Notes: a model not told the origin generated them from the sequence alone. A DNA stretch of 64,000 nt from Winogradskyella sp. (GCF_028282165.1 NZ_JANQIM010000006.1:62001-126000); one strand, 5' to 3'; shown: positions 43,348 through 52,599, counted from the stretch's first letter. Numbers and translations are program-made.

Positions 43348-45183
43348 ATGAAAAACGTCCTTGAACATATTGTTATTTTATTTTCTGGAGATTCCGGAGA
43401 CGGAATTCAATTAACTGGTAGTCAATTCTCGGGCACGTCGGCAAAAATGGGCAACGATATTGCTACATTTCCAGATTATCCGTCAGAGATTAGAGCACCT
43501 TCGGGAACAACATTTGGCGTCTCAGGATTTCAAGTGCACATTGGAGCTAAACAAATATACACACCTGGAGACCGCCCAGATGTTCTAGTCGCAATGAATC
43601 CCGCTGCATTAAAAGTGAAGCTACCTTTACTAAAAAAAGGTGCTACAATTATAATTGACGATGATGCCTTTAATCGTTCGGGATTTAAAAAGGCAGGCTA
43701 TAACATTGAAACTTTAAATGATTTAAAGGAATTACAAAATTTTAAACTCATTCATGCACCAATCACCTCTCAGACCCAAAAAGCATTAAGTCAGATTAAT
43801 TTGGATAATAAATCTAAAAGGCGGTGTAAAAACTTTTATGCATTGGGGCTTTGCTACTTCATGTTCTCACGAAATCAAGACACAACAAAAACCTGGATAA
43901 AAGAAAAGTTTAAAGGTAATAAGGCATTGATTGAAGCTAATATCAAGGCCTTAGAAGCAGGTTACCATTATGCTGAGACCATCGAAACATCTACATCTGT
44001 TTACCATATCCCAGAAGCACCTTTAAAAAAAGGTATTTACAGACAGATTAATGGCAATTTAGGAATTGCATGGGGATTAATGCAAGCAGCCGAAGCATCG
44101 GGCTTAGATTTATTTTTGGGGTCATATCCTATAACACCTGCTACCGAAATTTTACAAGAGTTATCAAAACGCGGTGATTTTGGTGTTAAGACATTTCAAG
44201 CAGAAGATGAGATTGCTGCAATCTGCGCTTCAATTGGAGCCTCATTCTCTGGTGCTCTTGCAGCTACAACGACATCTGGGCCAGGTCTCGCTTTAAAGTC
44301 CGAAGCTTTAAATCTGGCGGTTATGCTCGAACTTCCAATAGTTGTGGTCAATGTACAACGCGGCGGACCTTCAACAGGTTTACCTACAAAGACTGAGCAA
44401 GCAGACCTCTTACAAACCCTCTACGGGAGAAATGGGGAATCACCACTTATTGTTGTTGCAGCTTCTGGGGCGGGAGACACTTTTGACATGGCATTCCATG
44501 CAGCAAGACTCAGTCTTGAACATATGACTCCTGTTGTTTTATTGAGTGATGGCTATATCGCCAATAGTTCCGAACCATGGCGCATCCCTGACTTTAAAGA
44601 AAATTACAATCATATTAATACTAACTTGGTTGAAACCCCATATAAGGCTTACAAACCATATGCTAGAAATAAACAAATGGTCAGACCTTGGGCTATACCC
44701 GGAATGCCCTTTATGCAACATCGAATTGGAGGACTAGAAAAAGATTATAATACTGGTGAAGTAAGCTATGTGCCAGAAAACCATGAAAAGATGGTTGAAG
44801 CAAGAGCAAAAAAACTTGATTTAGTTACGTCGAATATCCCTAAGCAAACATTAGAAGGTAAAGGACAAGGAAAATTGCTTATTATATCTTGGGGCAGTAC
44901 TTATGGAGCAATAAAAACTGCCGTAAACTATCTACAAGAAGAAGGCCACGAGATAACTCTAGCTCATCTAAAGTATCTTAATCCTTTTCCAAGTAACCTT
45001 AGTGATATAGTCGAACGTTTTGAAAGAATTCTCATTCCTGAACTAAACAAAGGCCAATTACTCAAGGTTATTAATGCAAAGTATCATTGTAATGCAAAAA
45101 GTTACAGTAAGATTCAAGGGCTACCTTTTACTATTACAGAACTTATTAACGTTTTTAAGAGTGAACTAGAACATGAAAAATAA
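43348..45183 (+). CDS. korA: 2-oxoglutarate:ferredoxin oxidoreductase, fused gamma-alpha subunit
   Basis: The 611-residue protein has a gamma domain first (IVILFSGDSGDGIQLTGSQF, residues 1-190) and then the alpha domain (GSYPITPATEILQELSKRGD; FQAEDEIAAICASIGASFSG; VQRGGPSTGLPTKTEQADL). With KorB it oxidatively decarboxylates a 2-oxoacid to acyl-CoA and reduces ferredoxin. The fused form is usual for the 2-oxoglutarate enzyme in aerobes and Bacteroidota. Overlap with korB is 11 bases. In this cluster it could generate electrons for dehalogenation. Confidence 0.92.
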   Translation: MKNVLEHIVILFSGDSGDGIQLTGSQFSGTSAKMGNDIATFPDYPSEIRAPSGTTFGVSGFQVHIGAKQIYTPGDRPDVLVAMNPAALKVKLPLLKKGATIIIDDDAFNRSGFKKAGYNIETLNDLKELQNFKLIHAPITSQTQKALSQINLDNKSKRRCKNFYALGLCYFMFSRNQDTTKTWIKEKFKGNKALIEANIKALEAGYHYAETIETSTSVYHIPEAPLKKGIYRQINGNLGIAWGLMQAAEASGLDLFLGSYPITPATEILQELSKRGDFGVKTFQAEDEIAAICASIGASFSGALAATTTSGPGLALKSEALNLAVMLELPIVVVNVQRGGPSTGLPTKTEQADLLQTLYGRNGESPLIVVAASGAGDTFDMAFHAARLSLEHMTPVVLLSDGYIANSSEPWRIPDFKENYNHINTNLVETPYKAYKPYARNKQMVRPWAIPGMPFMQHRIGGLEKDYNTGEVSYVPENHEKMVEARAKKLDLVTSNIPKQTLEGKGQGKLLIISWGSTYGAIKTAVNYLQEEGHEITLAHLKYLNPFPSNLSDIVERFERILIPELNKGQLLKVINAKYHCNAKSYSKIQGLPFTITELINVFKSELEHEK

Positions 45184-46141
45184 CAATTGTAAAGCAAAAG
45201 ATTATGATTCTGATGAAGTTATCAGATGGTGTCCTGGTTGTGGAGATTATGCAATACTAAGTTCAGTAAAAAAGGTATTGGCTGATTTAGGAAAGAAAAA
45301 AGAGGAAGTTGTATTTATTTCTGGAATTGGATGCTCTTCTCGCTTCCCTTATTATATTGACACCTATGGTATGCATTCGATACATGGCAGGGCTGTAGCT
45401 ATAGCTACTGGAGTTAAAATCCAAAACCCAAAACTTAGTGTTTGGGCTATAACGGGTGATGGTGATGGACTTGCCATTGGAGGAAATCATTTTATTCATG
45501 CTATTAGAAGGAATATCAATATCAACATATTGATATTTAATAATGAAATTTATGGATTAACCAAAGGTCAATATTCGCCTACTTCAAAGCTGGGACTCAA
45601 CACTTCTACCAGTCCAAATGGAACCTTGGAAAAGCCTTTCAATCCAGCTATTCTTGCCTTAGGCGCTGGCGCAACCTTTTTTGCACGCTCTACAGCCTCT
45701 GAACCAAAACATTTGTATGAAGTTTTAAAAAGAGCTGAATCTCACTGTGGTACATCTGTCGTAGAGATTTACCAAAATTGCGTGATTTTTAACGATGGGG
45801 CCTTTGAAGATTTTCTAGGTAAAGAAAACAAGGAAAATAATACTATTTCATTAAAAAATGGTAAACCAATGGTTTTTGGAAAAGAGTTTAATCAAACATT
45901 ACAGATTGTCAATAATAATATTATAGTAGGAAATAAAATTGAAGATGCAATTATTCATGATGAAAAAAACCTAAGCCAATCCCTCTTGCTAGCTACACTT
46001 GATGAAGTAAAACCATTGGGTGTTATTAGATGTATTGACGATACAGAGTATGCGACTAGCATATCAAATTCAATAGAAAACAAAACTCAGAAGACTACCA
46101 GTGAGCTTTTATATTCTGGGGCAACATGGAGAATTAACTAG
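45173..46141 (+). CDS. korB: 2-oxoglutarate:ferredoxin oxidoreductase, beta subunit
   Basis: The 322-residue thiamine-diphosphate subunit has cluster-binding WCPGCGDYAIL and SGIGCSSRFPYY. The TPP/Mg motif GDGDGLAIGGNHFIHAIRRN continues to NNEIYGLTKGQYSPTS. It forms the catalytic pair with KorA; the preference for 2-oxoglutarate over pyruvate is inferred from similarity. It starts inside the 3' end of korA and is the last enzyme gene of the cluster. Confidence 0.92.
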   Translation: MKNNNCKAKDYDSDEVIRWCPGCGDYAILSSVKKVLADLGKKKEEVVFISGIGCSSRFPYYIDTYGMHSIHGRAVAIATGVKIQNPKLSVWAITGDGDGLAIGGNHFIHAIRRNININILIFNNEIYGLTKGQYSPTSKLGLNTSTSPNGTLEKPFNPAILALGAGATFFARSTASEPKHLYEVLKRAESHCGTSVVEIYQNCVIFNDGAFEDFLGKENKENNTISLKNGKPMVFGKEFNQTLQIVNNNIIVGNKIEDAIIHDEKNLSQSLLLATLDEVKPLGVIRCIDDTEYATSISNSIENKTQKTTSELLYSGATWRIN

Positions 46142-46168
46142 AACAGGTAAAGGACTCACAAGTCATTC

Positions 46169-46198
46169 AGTACAGTAATGAACTAAATTGTATATTTG
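46169..46198 (+). promoter_or_regulatory. marR2 promoter with degenerate MarR-type dyad, site 4
   Basis: AGTAC-AGTAAT-GAACT (46169-46184) differs from the dyad by one base. Six bases on comes TATATTTG (46191-46198). The spacing is the same as at rdhA1, and the 12-mer TTGTATATTTGA is shared by both promoters. Confidence 0.6.
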
Positions 46199-46249
46199 AC
46201 TAATAAACACTTTATCATAAGTTCACTTAGAGTCATTAAAGATTAAATT

Positions 46250-46711
46250 ATGAACGTATCAACTAAAAAGATTAAAAATGAATTACCGTTGGAAATTGAA
46301 TTAGGAAGGACTGTTAGTCGTTTCCATTGGACGCTACAGAATAAAAGTAATAGATTGTTAAAACCGCTTGGCATAACTACAGAGCACATGCGTTTGCTCA
46401 CTCTCATTTCATACAATGAAGGGTGTGACCAACGTTTTTTGGTAGAAGAAACCTTAAAGGCCAAAAGTGGAATTACAGCATTACTTGATACTATGAGTAA
46501 GGCTGGCCTTTTAGCTAGAGTTCCTAGCCAAAAAGATGGAAGAACCAATCTGATATATTTAACTGCAAAAGGCAAAGAACTTCAAGAAAAATCAATTAAG
46601 GTTCTAATTGAAGCAGGTGAGTCAATAATAGGTGATGAAGATAGAGATGTTTTAAAAAAAGCAATTGAACAAATACAACTATTCACTGAAAGAATGCTCA
46701 AAAGTCTTTAA
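46250..46711 (+). CDS. MarR family regulator (second paralog)
   Basis: The 153-residue winged-helix protein shares with the MarR at 36817-37242 the pattern ELPLEIE.GRT..RF.W..QNK, RLLKP.G.T, RLL.LISYNEG.DQ.FL.ETLK.KS.IT and KDGR. The two paralogs lie at the outer edges of the dehalogenase region. It has its own promoter with the shared dyad. Ligands are unknown; MarR proteins commonly sense aromatic acids and phenols. Confidence 0.92.
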   Translation: MNVSTKKIKNELPLEIELGRTVSRFHWTLQNKSNRLLKPLGITTEHMRLLTLISYNEGCDQRFLVEETLKAKSGITALLDTMSKAGLLARVPSQKDGRTNLIYLTAKGKELQEKSIKVLIEAGESIIGDEDRDVLKKAIEQIQLFTERMLKSL

Positions 46712-46929
46712 AGCTTTCTATATGTTGCACAGTTTTCACTCATTTATATCATTGAATTACTCTAGTTCACTAAAATAGTGTCATTAATAGCATTATCGAT
46801 TACATAATTAGTAAGCAAAACATCCCTGACTATTTGAATACATATATTTCATTTACACATGTGAGGTCTAAAGTCTTTTTAATTTCTACTTATAGCGATA
46901 TATAATTATTGGCATCAAACAAAACCCAT

Positions 46930-47535
46930 ATGACGAGTTTTAGGGAAAAAGCAATTTTGGAAGCTGCAAAGTCTGTTTTTATGGAGAAGGGATATTCTGG
47001 GGCACGAATGCAAAAAATAGCCGATAAAGCAAATATTAATAAATCTATGCTTCATTATTACTTTAGAAGTAAAGAGCAGTTATTTGGAGATATTATCGAA
47101 GATATGACACTAAATATAGTAGCAAAATACTCTTGCATTATAGATTCTGAGATAACCGTTATAGAGAAGTTCGATAAAATAATAGATGAGTATACAGATT
47201 TGATGGTTCAAAACCCATATGCACCTCTTTTTCTACTAAACGAAATATCCCAAAACAACTCAAAGCATATAAATACAATGAAAGCAGCTATAAGTAACAG
47301 CAGAAGTTCTAATAAATTTTTAAAACAGATTTTAAAAGAGCAAAAACTGGGATTAATCAAATCAACCCCCTCAAATCAAGTTATATTTACAGTTTTATCA
47401 CTTTTGGTTTTCCCATTTATAGCCAACTCATTTGTTAAAAACATCTTAGAAATAGAAGACGAATCCTACACCCAAATAATACTTGAACGTAAAGCACTAA
47501 TCAAAACAGTACTGAGACAGTTTTTGATGACTTAA
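46930..47535 (+). CDS. TetR/AcrR family transcriptional regulator
   Basis: The ~201-residue protein has a classic N-terminal HTH: FREKAILEAAKSVFMEKGYS, ARMQKIADKANINKSMLHYY and FRSKEQLFGDIIEDM. The C-terminal ligand domain is not diagnostic. I chose the ATG at 46930; the seven codons before begin with TTG. No divergent partner is present, so the target is unclear. It could belong to the nearby dehalogenase or the M23/AraC genes. Confidence 0.9.
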   Translation: MTSFREKAILEAAKSVFMEKGYSGARMQKIADKANINKSMLHYYFRSKEQLFGDIIEDMTLNIVAKYSCIIDSEITVIEKFDKIIDEYTDLMVQNPYAPLFLLNEISQNNSKHINTMKAAISNSRSSNKFLKQILKEQKLGLIKSTPSNQVIFTVLSLLVFPFIANSFVKNILEIEDESYTQIILERKALIKTVLRQFLMT

Positions 47536-47610
47536 TCTTAGTAAAACTGATAGATAGAATATCCTAAACCGCTGCGAACAACAAAGGGCAAATTAACAAA
47601 CCCACTGAAG

Positions 47611-48276
47611 ATGAATATTGAAATCAGAATTAAAACAAAAACGACCTCCAACAGAGGCTATAATTCATTGTATCCAACTATAGGAAAGATTTTAATGATA
47701 CTTACTTTATTTACAATTATGATAAGTTGTAAATCGGAAAAAGAGAAGAGTCTTAATGTTACTGTTTCAGGTGATTTGCACGAGCAGAGAATTGATACGA
47801 TTAAAATGACTAATGGATTTGATTTTCCGGTAGGAAAACCAGATGCTAAAAAGTATTACAATGCCCAAAAGTTTGGTGTTAATGCACACTTAGGAGATGA
47901 TTGGAATGGAATTGGAGGAGGAAATACCGATTTAGGAGATCCCATTTATTCCATAGGAAATGGATATGTTTCTTATGCCAAGAACATCTATGGGGGTTGG
48001 GGAAATGTAATTAGAATTGTTCATTACATAAATAAAGACAATAAGGTGGAATCCCTTTACGCTCACTGCAATGAGATATTTGTTAAAAAAGGGGACTACG
48101 TCGAAAAAGGACAAAAAATAGGAACAATTGGAAATAATGATGGGTTGTATTTAGCTCACTTACATTTTGAGTTGAGAAGTAAAGTCGGAATGCCAATTGG
48201 AGGAGGATATTCATCAAATACAGAAGGGTATTTAGATCCAACAAAATTTATTAAGAACAATAGAACAAAAAAATAA
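47611..48276 (+). CDS. M23 family metallopeptidase lipoprotein
   Basis: The 221-residue protein has a lipobox-like signal (FTIMISC), preceded by a long basic N-region; an ATG at 47695 would give a more usual signal. The LytM domain has the zinc ligands in NAHLGDDWNG (HxxxD) and HLHFELR (HxH). It probably cuts or senses peptidoglycan peptides, or regulates amidases, in the periplasm. It is monocistronic, preceded by TetR and followed by AraC. Confidence 0.85.
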   Translation: MNIEIRIKTKTTSNRGYNSLYPTIGKILMILTLFTIMISCKSEKEKSLNVTVSGDLHEQRIDTIKMTNGFDFPVGKPDAKKYYNAQKFGVNAHLGDDWNGIGGGNTDLGDPIYSIGNGYVSYAKNIYGGWGNVIRIVHYINKDNKVESLYAHCNEIFVKKGDYVEKGQKIGTIGNNDGLYLAHLHFELRSKVGMPIGGGYSSNTEGYLDPTKFIKNNRTKK

Positions 48277-48411
48277 CCGCTTACATAGAAGTAAAACTAC
48301 CGACCTAATTTAGACTTAAACACAAACAGTATTAATTCGATACAGCTAGAATCTAAATAAATCCAGAATCACAAACAAATCATTAAAACTAGTTTTTTTT
48401 AATTTTGCCAT

Positions 48412-49443
48412 GTGAAAATAGAATATATCCTTACTCTCTTAATTTGTGGCCTTGGTGTTTTTCATGGATTTTTTCTTGGGATTTATCTTTTAATGAAAAA
48501 TAATTCCAAGTTATTGTCCAATAAAATCCTAGCAATTTTATTGCTTTTTTTTGGACTTCGGATTAGCAAATCAATATTTCTTTATTTTACTACCGATCTC
48601 GATTTTATGCTTATAAGCCTAGGATTGACGTTGATTCTTATTCTAGGCCCTCTGTTTTATTTCTATGTAAAGAGTTATTTAATAAAAGACTTCAAGATTA
48701 AAAGGACAATGTTCCTTCACGGCATACCATTTTTAGCATTTTTGACTTTAAATAGTCTCTCGCTCTTACCAAGAGAATTCTATGTTTTGTTCGGTATTTA
48801 TGCCATATACCTGCACTTCTTTGCATATATCCTTGCTTCAATTATTTGGAAGAACAATCACTTAAAAACGAATGATGACGTTTCTGTCATAAAAAGAAAG
48901 TGGCTGCACTACATTCATATAGGTATCCTTCTTATTTGGGCTTCGTACTTTGTTTTTCTTTTAGGCGAATATATCCCTTATATCATTGGGCCACTTACCT
49001 ACTCTATTACTATTTACTTTTTAAGTTTGTGGGCAATAACCAATAAGGTTTTACTAGAGGATGAAAAAAAATACCAAACATCTAACCTAGATAGTGAAAG
49101 ATCTAGTGAAATATTCAAAAATCTTGAAAACTATTTTATAAAAGAAAAAGTCTATCTAAATCCTAACTTAAAATTACAGATGGTTGCTTCAAAACTAAAA
49201 GTAACCACACATTCCCTTTCCCAATCCGTTAATGAAAATTGCAAGCAAAATTTTCAGCAGTATCTAAATTCATATAGAATCAAAGAAGCGAAACAAAAAT
49301 TATCAGCCTTAGATCATAAAAAAGTTACCATATCATCGATTGCTTATGATTGTGGTTTCAATAGTATTTCTGCTTTTAATACCGCATTTAAAAAAATAGC
49401 CAACCAAACACCTTCACAGTTTAGAGATTCTGTAAACAACTAA
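48412..49443 (+). CDS. AraC family regulator with N-terminal membrane domain
   Basis: The 343-residue protein (GTG start) has about seven hydrophobic helices in the first 215 residues. A C-terminal AraC domain follows with two HTHs, the second being VTISSIAYDCGFNSISAFNT and KIANQTPSQFRDS. Membrane-embedded AraC regulators of this type are frequent in Flavobacteriaceae and are thought to sense external signals. It may regulate the DJ-1/PfpI gene 127 bases downstream. Confidence 0.88.
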   Translation: MKIEYILTLLICGLGVFHGFFLGIYLLMKNNSKLLSNKILAILLLFFGLRISKSIFLYFTTDLDFMLISLGLTLILILGPLFYFYVKSYLIKDFKIKRTMFLHGIPFLAFLTLNSLSLLPREFYVLFGIYAIYLHFFAYILASIIWKNNHLKTNDDVSVIKRKWLHYIHIGILLIWASYFVFLLGEYIPYIIGPLTYSITIYFLSLWAITNKVLLEDEKKYQTSNLDSERSSEIFKNLENYFIKEKVYLNPNLKLQMVASKLKVTTHSLSQSVNENCKQNFQQYLNSYRIKEAKQKLSALDHKKVTISSIAYDCGFNSISAFNTAFKKIANQTPSQFRDSVNN

Positions 49444-49570
49444 TACTTTTACACTAAACAATTGGTACTCAACTATTCTGTTTTATAATATAATATTACT
49501 CAATTATAATTCAGATAGATTTTGATACTTCATATCATTTTATTTGCAACATAAAATCAAATAAATTATT

Positions 49571-50695
49571 ATGAAGAAAATACTATTTCTAATTGTTTTC
49601 ATTCTTCCACTATCTAATGCGGCACAATCTAATAAAGAGCAAAAAAAAGTCTTAATGGTAGTAAGTAGCTATGGAAAAGATATGGGTGAAACAAGACCTG
49701 GTTATGAATTTGATGAATTTTCACAAGCCTATATAATTTTTAAAAACAATAACCTTGCAATATCTATTGCAAGTCCTAAAGGCGGAAAGCCAGAACCTGA
49801 TAAATTCAACAAGGAAAAATTATACAACAAAATACTTTTGGAAGATAAGGAAGCTCTAAAACTTTTAGAAAACACCATAGCAACAGCAAACATAGAACCT
49901 GATGAATATGACGCAATTTACATAGTTGGTGGAAAAGGAGCCATGTTCGATTTACCTTACGACGCCTCCCTTCAAGATATAATATTGAATTTGTATAAGA
50001 GAGAAGATACAGTCATAGCTTCGGTATGTCATGGTCCTGCGGCTTTTGCAAATGTCAAAGATGGTGAAAGTTTTATTCTCAAAGATATTGAAATCACAGG
50101 CTTTTGTAATGTTGAAGAAAACCTATTCGGAAAAAAGTGGGTAAATGAATTTCCATTTAAGCTCGAAGATCAACTCATTTCTAGAGGTGCAGTTTTTAAG
50201 CAAGCCGATTTTATGCTGTCTAATGTGGTTGTCTCTGGGCAATTTGTTACAGGTCAAAACCCTTATTCAACAACAAAATCTGCTGAAGCTGTGGTAACAC
50301 ATCTTGGGTTCACTCCCTTAAAAAGAGAACTATATAATGATGAGAAAAGTGTTTACTTTATTCAGAAGATCTTAGATAATAGAAAAACCACCGAATGGGC
50401 TGAAAAAGAATTGCAAAACAATAAAACAAGCTATGATATTCCACTAATTGCGACGTATGGGTATTATAAAATTCTAGCTTCAAAAGAGAATAACGAAGAA
50501 TTATTAAAAGGAATTAAATTGATAGAGCTCACCTCTCCGCACTTTTTTCATGAAAAACTACAAATATTACTGGCGCAAACCTATATCCAAATTGATAAAA
50601 CCGAAAAAGCAAAAAGCATTTTGAAAGATCTTATTGGTAAGAATATGCTAAAAGAAGAGGCAGAAAAACTTCTCAAAGACATCAAGACAAAATAA
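49571..50695 (+). CDS. secreted DJ-1/PfpI family protein with C-terminal extension
   Basis: The 374-residue protein has a signal peptide (to SNAAQS) and a DJ-1/PfpI domain (~20-230), with VLMVVSSYGKDMGETRPGYE and the nucleophile elbow IASVCHGPAAFANV (Cys ~150), in the Hsp31-like style. The C-terminal ~130 residues are helical and resemble tetratricopeptide pairs (LQILLAQTYIQIDKTEKAKS). Such proteins act as glyoxalases, deglycases or chaperones; a secreted one is less common. It stands between AraC and S41 genes. Confidence 0.82.
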   Translation: MKKILFLIVFILPLSNAAQSNKEQKKVLMVVSSYGKDMGETRPGYEFDEFSQAYIIFKNNNLAISIASPKGGKPEPDKFNKEKLYNKILLEDKEALKLLENTIATANIEPDEYDAIYIVGGKGAMFDLPYDASLQDIILNLYKREDTVIASVCHGPAAFANVKDGESFILKDIEITGFCNVEENLFGKKWVNEFPFKLEDQLISRGAVFKQADFMLSNVVVSGQFVTGQNPYSTTKSAEAVVTHLGFTPLKRELYNDEKSVYFIQKILDNRKTTEWAEKELQNNKTSYDIPLIATYGYYKILASKENNEELLKGIKLIELTSPHFFHEKLQILLAQTYIQIDKTEKAKSILKDLIGKNMLKEEAEKLLKDIKTK

Positions 50696-50778
50696 GCTTT
50701 GAATACTACCCAAACAGTAATCGCAAATAGAAAAAACCTGCATTTATCAATCTAAGACAATTAAAAACTAAAACAATT

Positions 50779-52182
50779 ATGAAAGTTAAACGTACGATGA
50801 AGAATATATTACTACATATTTCATTTCTTATGATAATTACTGTTATAGTCGGATGCAGTAGTGGCATAGAATCATGGATAGATGATGATGTAGATGAAAA
50901 GTTCATTAACCAAACTTTTAGCAAGAAAGCATTAGCAGAAGACCTGGACTACCTACAAGAACAGATGCCTGCCATACATCCCGTTTTTGAAAAAAAAACT
51001 GATCAAAAAGAAATTAAATCTCAGTTTGAATCTTTTCGTGACCAAATTAAAAACGGCATGAATCGCAAGGATTTCTTTCGTTTAATTGGCAAGATTAATC
51101 CATACTTCAAAGATGGGCATAGTTTTATTTTCCCACTCCTTGCAGAAGGTACATACGCTGAAAATAATGGGCAGCATCTATTCCGTTTTGGTGTTTCAGT
51201 TAATGGTCAATCCTTATATATTAATAGAACTTACACGCATAAAACTAACGGTAAAATCATAAAAAAAGGCACAAAAATTTTGTCTATCAATGATATACAA
51301 ACCGGTTCTATACTTAATGAACTCTCAGAATACGGTCATGGTGAAACAGCCAATTTGAGAATGCATATGAGTACACTTTTATTTCGTTATTGGTTATGTG
51401 CAGTATACGACTGGAAAGGTGAGTTTTTACTTTCCTTAGAATATAAAGGAGAACAAAACAATATAGTAATCTCTAATCCAAATAATTGGGAGAGTAAACA
51501 AGATAAGCTAGGCGATAATTGGTTAGAAGTATTACCAAATCAAATCGCTTACTTAAGACTGGGAACCTTTGATGTGGACGAGGATAGCAGTTATGAAGAC
51601 TTTATAAGAGAATCGTTTGCCGAGATTCGAAGAAAAAAGCTATCCAAGTTAGTTATTGATGTAAGAGGTAATACAGGAGGACAATCTGATGCTGGTGCAG
51701 AAGTAATTAAATATCTGACTGATAAGAGTCTTAACCAGGCATCTTCTGCAATTGAAAAACTCAATAAAGAGAATAATGGATTATTTGGATATAAAGGTGA
51801 ACCTGGCGAAATAATCAATTTGGATGTTATAGAAGATGAACTTATCGAGCCTGTTGAAATATCTAAAAGATTTAAGGGTGAAACTATAGTCCTCATAGAC
51901 GAAATGACCTACTCCGCCGGAATTGTTTTCGCTACGACTATTCAAGATCATAAACTCGCAAAATTGGTAGGACAACCCACTGGTGGACATGCTAATCAAA
52001 CGGGTAATATGACACCTTTCTATCTTCCTAATACAAGATTACTTGTACTAGCTCCTAGTCTTTATATTACAAGACCTTCAGGCGATCGTAGTAATAGAGC
52101 CCTTCAACCAGATGTAGTTGTAGATAAGGATGTAGATGCTTCAACAGACAGAACCTTAGAATTGAGCCTTGATTTATTCTAA
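50779..52182 (+). CDS. S41 family peptidase lipoprotein (C-terminal processing protease-like)
   Basis: The 467-residue protein has a lipobox (VIVGCSSG). A helical N-domain (AEDLDYLQEQMPAIHPVFEK), a PDZ-like middle and the tail-specific protease domain follow, with DVRGNTGGQSDAG and the Ser nucleophile in DEMTYSAGIVFATT. The Lys partner expected a few residues on is not obvious. The substrate is unknown. It is 83 bases after the DJ-1 gene and may be cotranscribed. Confidence 0.86.
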   Translation: MKVKRTMKNILLHISFLMIITVIVGCSSGIESWIDDDVDEKFINQTFSKKALAEDLDYLQEQMPAIHPVFEKKTDQKEIKSQFESFRDQIKNGMNRKDFFRLIGKINPYFKDGHSFIFPLLAEGTYAENNGQHLFRFGVSVNGQSLYINRTYTHKTNGKIIKKGTKILSINDIQTGSILNELSEYGHGETANLRMHMSTLLFRYWLCAVYDWKGEFLLSLEYKGEQNNIVISNPNNWESKQDKLGDNWLEVLPNQIAYLRLGTFDVDEDSSYEDFIRESFAEIRRKKLSKLVIDVRGNTGGQSDAGAEVIKYLTDKSLNQASSAIEKLNKENNGLFGYKGEPGEIINLDVIEDELIEPVEISKRFKGETIVLIDEMTYSAGIVFATTIQDHKLAKLVGQPTGGHANQTGNMTPFYLPNTRLLVLAPSLYITRPSGDRSNRALQPDVVVDKDVDASTDRTLELSLDLF

Positions 52183-52277
52183 GTTGATTAGTTTTCATTA
52201 GGTGATACTCCAAAACATTCAGAAAATGAAAACCCAAACCCTGATCCACTAATAATTCATGACTAGTGATTTATTTG

Positions 52278-52292
52278 GATCTCGACAGGATT
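52278..52292 (-). pseudogene. tRNA 3'-arm remnant
   Basis: GATCTCGACAGGATT matches the 3' end of tRNA-Arg (GACCTCGACAGGATT at 52448-52462) in 14 of 15 bases, in the same orientation. Sequence further on is only loosely tRNA-like. It could be an attachment-site or duplication scar. Confidence 0.4.
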
Positions 52293-52403
52293 TTCTTCAA
52301 ACATCCTGAATAAACTCCCTTACGCAAATACAAAACCCAAAAGCATACGCTTTGTCTTTTGCCATTTTCTAAAGTCTCAAAATTGAAATTTTGATCTTTT
52401 TGA

Positions 52404-52450
52404 AAATAACAAAACCTGCAATAATTTGCAGGTTTTGTGCTTGATGTGAC
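52404..52450 (-). repeat. 47-base terminator repeat, copy 2 (after tRNA-Arg)
   Basis: AAAACCTGCAA (52411-52421) pairs with TTGCAGGTTTT (52426-52436). On the minus strand it is followed by GTTATTTT, so it terminates the tRNA transcript. It is homologous to 24322-24368, at the end of the patatin operon. Confidence 0.75.
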
Positions 52451-52520
52451 CTCGACAGGATTCAAACCTGTAACCTTCTGAGCCGTAATCAGATGCGCTA
52501 TTCAGTTGCGCCACGAGGCC
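52447..52520 (-). tRNA. tRNA-Arg (anticodon ACG)
   Basis: The 74-base cloverleaf is complete: acceptor GGCCTCG/CGAGGTC (G1 at 52520), D stem GCGC/GCGC, anticodon stem TCTGA/TCAGA with loop TTACGGC (anticodon ACG), and T arm ACAGG-TTTGAAT-CCTGT, with discriminator A at 52447. CCA is not encoded. The A34 of the anticodon would need TadA editing to inosine to read CGU, CGC and CGA. A partial tandem copy lies upstream. Confidence 0.95.
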
Positions 52521-52554
52521 TTATTATTTAGGATTTTGGCGATTGTCCTTATCA

Positions 52555-52599
52555 ATCAGCGCTATTCATCCCGATAGCTATCGGGAGCGCCACGAGGCC
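52555..52599 (-). pseudogene. partial tRNA-Arg copy interrupted by a palindrome
   Basis: Reading from 52599 on the minus strand, GGCCTCGTGGCGC matches the first 13 bases of the tRNA. The 18-base palindrome TCCCGATAGCTATCGGGA (52569-52586) follows in place of AAC in the D loop, then TGAATAGCGC matches again. After the D arm the similarity ends. It is a degenerate tandem duplicate, 79 bases from the intact gene. Confidence 0.7.

Noticed and set aside
46768..46780. Dyad CACTA-N3-TAGTG before the TetR gene
   Set aside because: Short and single; no -7 box sits at a fitting distance and it does not match the MarR dyad beyond a nearby AGTTC half-site.
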